DNA from: Microvirga vignae | GTDB lineage: Bacteria; Pseudomonadota; Alphaproteobacteria; Rhizobiales; Beijerinckiaceae | DNA: 64,000 nt | Direction of reading: 5' to 3' | Assembly (NCBI RefSeq): GCF_001017175.1 | Contig: NZ_LCYG01000032.1 | Coordinates: 124,001-188,000, forward strand | Shown: piece after piece, positions 63,037-64,000 of the stretch | Position numbering within the stretch: the first letter of the stretch is position 1 | How the letters are laid out: every line of letters begins with the position of its first letter | The notes under the pieces: generated by a model | Told to the model about the DNA's origin: nothing | What the model saw: only the letters and a program-made list of their open reading frames with translations | The model's database searches: none | Program-made: the position numbers and the translations under genes

Positions 63037-64000
63037 ATGGAAGCCTTTTTCTCGCTCGCCAGCGGCCTTTCCGTCGCCATCCAGCCGATGAACCTGCTCT
63101 TCGCGCTCATCGGGGTTCTCCTCGGCACCGCCGTCGGCGTTCTGCCCGGCATCGGTCCGGCACTCACCGTGGCTCTGCTCCTGCCGATCACTTTCAAGCT
63201 TGATCCGGCAGGCTCCATCATCATGTTCGCCGGCATCTATTACGGCGGCATGTATGGCGGTTCGACCACGGCGATCCTGATCAACACGCCGGGCGAGAGC
63301 GCCTCGATGGCCACCGCTCTCGAGGGCAACCTGATGGCCAAGGCCGGACGCGGCGGCCCGGCGCTCGCCACTGCCGCCATCGGCTCCTTCGTGGCCGGCA
63401 CCATCGCCACCTTGGGCCTGACCTTCCTTGCCCCCTACCTCGTGGATATCGCCGTCAGCTTCGGACCTGAGGACTATTTCGCCCTCATGTGCGTGGCCTT
63501 TGTGACCGTCTCCGCCACGTTCGGCGACTCGCCGGTCCGCGGCCTCACCAGCCTGTTCATCGGCCTCATGCTCGGACTTGTCGGCATCGACATCCTGTCG
63601 GGCCAATCCCGTCTGAGCTTCGGCGTCCCGGAACTGTACGACAACATCGAGGTGACCACCCTGGCGGTCGGCCTCTTCGCCGTGGGTGAAGCCCTTTATG
63701 TCGCCTCCCGCCGCCATATCGTCGAGGAGAAGCTCGAGCCAGTGCGCGGCTCCCTCTGGATGACGAAAGAGGACTGGAAGCGTTCCTGGAAGCCGTGGCT
63801 GCGCGGAACGCTCTACGGCTTTCCCATCGGTGCCCTTCCGGCGGGCGGCGCGGAGATCCCGACCTTCCTGTCCTATTCGACCGAGAAGCGCCTGACGAAG
63901 TATCCGGACCAGTTCGGCAAGGGTGCCATCGAAGGCGTGGCCGGCCCGGAGGCGGCCAACAATGCGTCCGCCGCAGGCACTCTCGTGCCGCTGCTGACGC
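63037..64000 (+). CDS. tctA: Tripartite tricarboxylate transporter large membrane subunit TctA, partial
   Basis: The first 321 codons of the gene; it runs off the right edge. Sequence is typical of Tct[41 protein letters not shown] and the [20 protein letters not shown] segment. It forms the main pore of the transporter with about twelve helices in full. The ATG at 63037 follows GAGGCCTGAC. Confidence 0.96.
   Translation, partial: MEAFFSLASGLSVAIQPMNLLFALIGVLLGTAVGVLPGIGPALTVALLLPITFKLDPAGSIIMFAGIYYGGMYGGSTTAILINTPGESASMATALEGNLMAKAGRGGPALATAAIGSFVAGTIATLGLTFLAPYLVDIAVSFGPEDYFALMCVAFVTVSATFGDSPVRGLTSLFIGLMLGLVGIDILSGQSRLSFGVPELYDNIEVTTLAVGLFAVGEALYVASRRHIVEEKLEPVRGSLWMTKEDWKRSWKPWLRGTLYGFPIGALPAGGAEIPTFLSYSTEKRLTKYPDQFGKGAIEGVAGPEAANNASAAGTLVPLLT

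Overview
The window looks like chromosomal DNA of an alphaproteobacterium of the order Hyphomicrobiales (Rhizobiales), closest in style to Microvirga, Methylobacterium or Bosea. The evidence is a rhizobial-type Tad/Flp pilus locus, a tripartite tricarboxylate transporter, a DUF2865 protein, class II DAHP synthase, PssA/Psd phospholipid genes, mostly GC-rich codons, and short palindromic intergenic repeats of a kind common in that group. The genus cannot be fixed by reading alone.

Region 1 (1-16,050) is a Tad/Flp pilus locus in several transcription units. A minus-strand operon runs flp - cpaB - tadZ(cpaE) - tadA(cpaF) - tadB - tadC - tadD, with tadD cut by the window edge. cpaA (prepilin peptidase) points the other way. 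cpaC (secretin) and a small lipoprotein gene form another minus-strand unit, and an IS630 element sits exactly at the lipoprotein stop codon. Two TadE-type pseudopilin genes, a divergent tadG, a lytic transglycosylase, an aspartic protease and a small secreted protein complete the locus.

Region 2 (16,050-36,080) is accessory DNA. It holds IS3, IS5 and nested IS630 remnants; a flavoprotein / GtrA / polytopic membrane protein set for surface glycans, in which a nine-C tract separates the natural coupled start codon from the third reading frame; and an AT-rich acyltransferase gene between IS5 fragments. It also holds a three-gene cassette (nucleotidyltransferase, Tat-type glycine-rich small protein, PqqD-HprK fusion) that resembles a peptide-modification system and whose kinase 3' end was altered by IS630 debris. 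Several very small membrane proteins, a PilZ protein, and a chain of tyrosine recombinases with two excisionase-like HTH proteins follow. The chain ends in an integrase whose reading frame runs into the 3' part of tRNA-Phe, the likely island boundary.

Region 3 (36,000-64,000) is ordinary core genome: tRNA-Phe, yacG, maf, pssA, psd, an Atm1-type ABC exporter, a LysM protein, a LOG-family hydrolase, a DMT transporter, cimA, GNAT, cysS, a DUF4265 protein, creA, a VOC protein, a DUF2865 protein, an ABC-2 exporter pair, gltX, nadE, a 27-residue membrane peptide, class II DAHP synthase, an M48 protease, glutathione reductase, an O-antigen ligase-like protein, and tctC-tctB-tctA (tctA cut by the window end). 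Two families of palindromic repeats are scattered here.

The best candidate for an undescribed system is the cassette at 25,728-28,274. All names rest on reading motifs by eye; no database search was possible.
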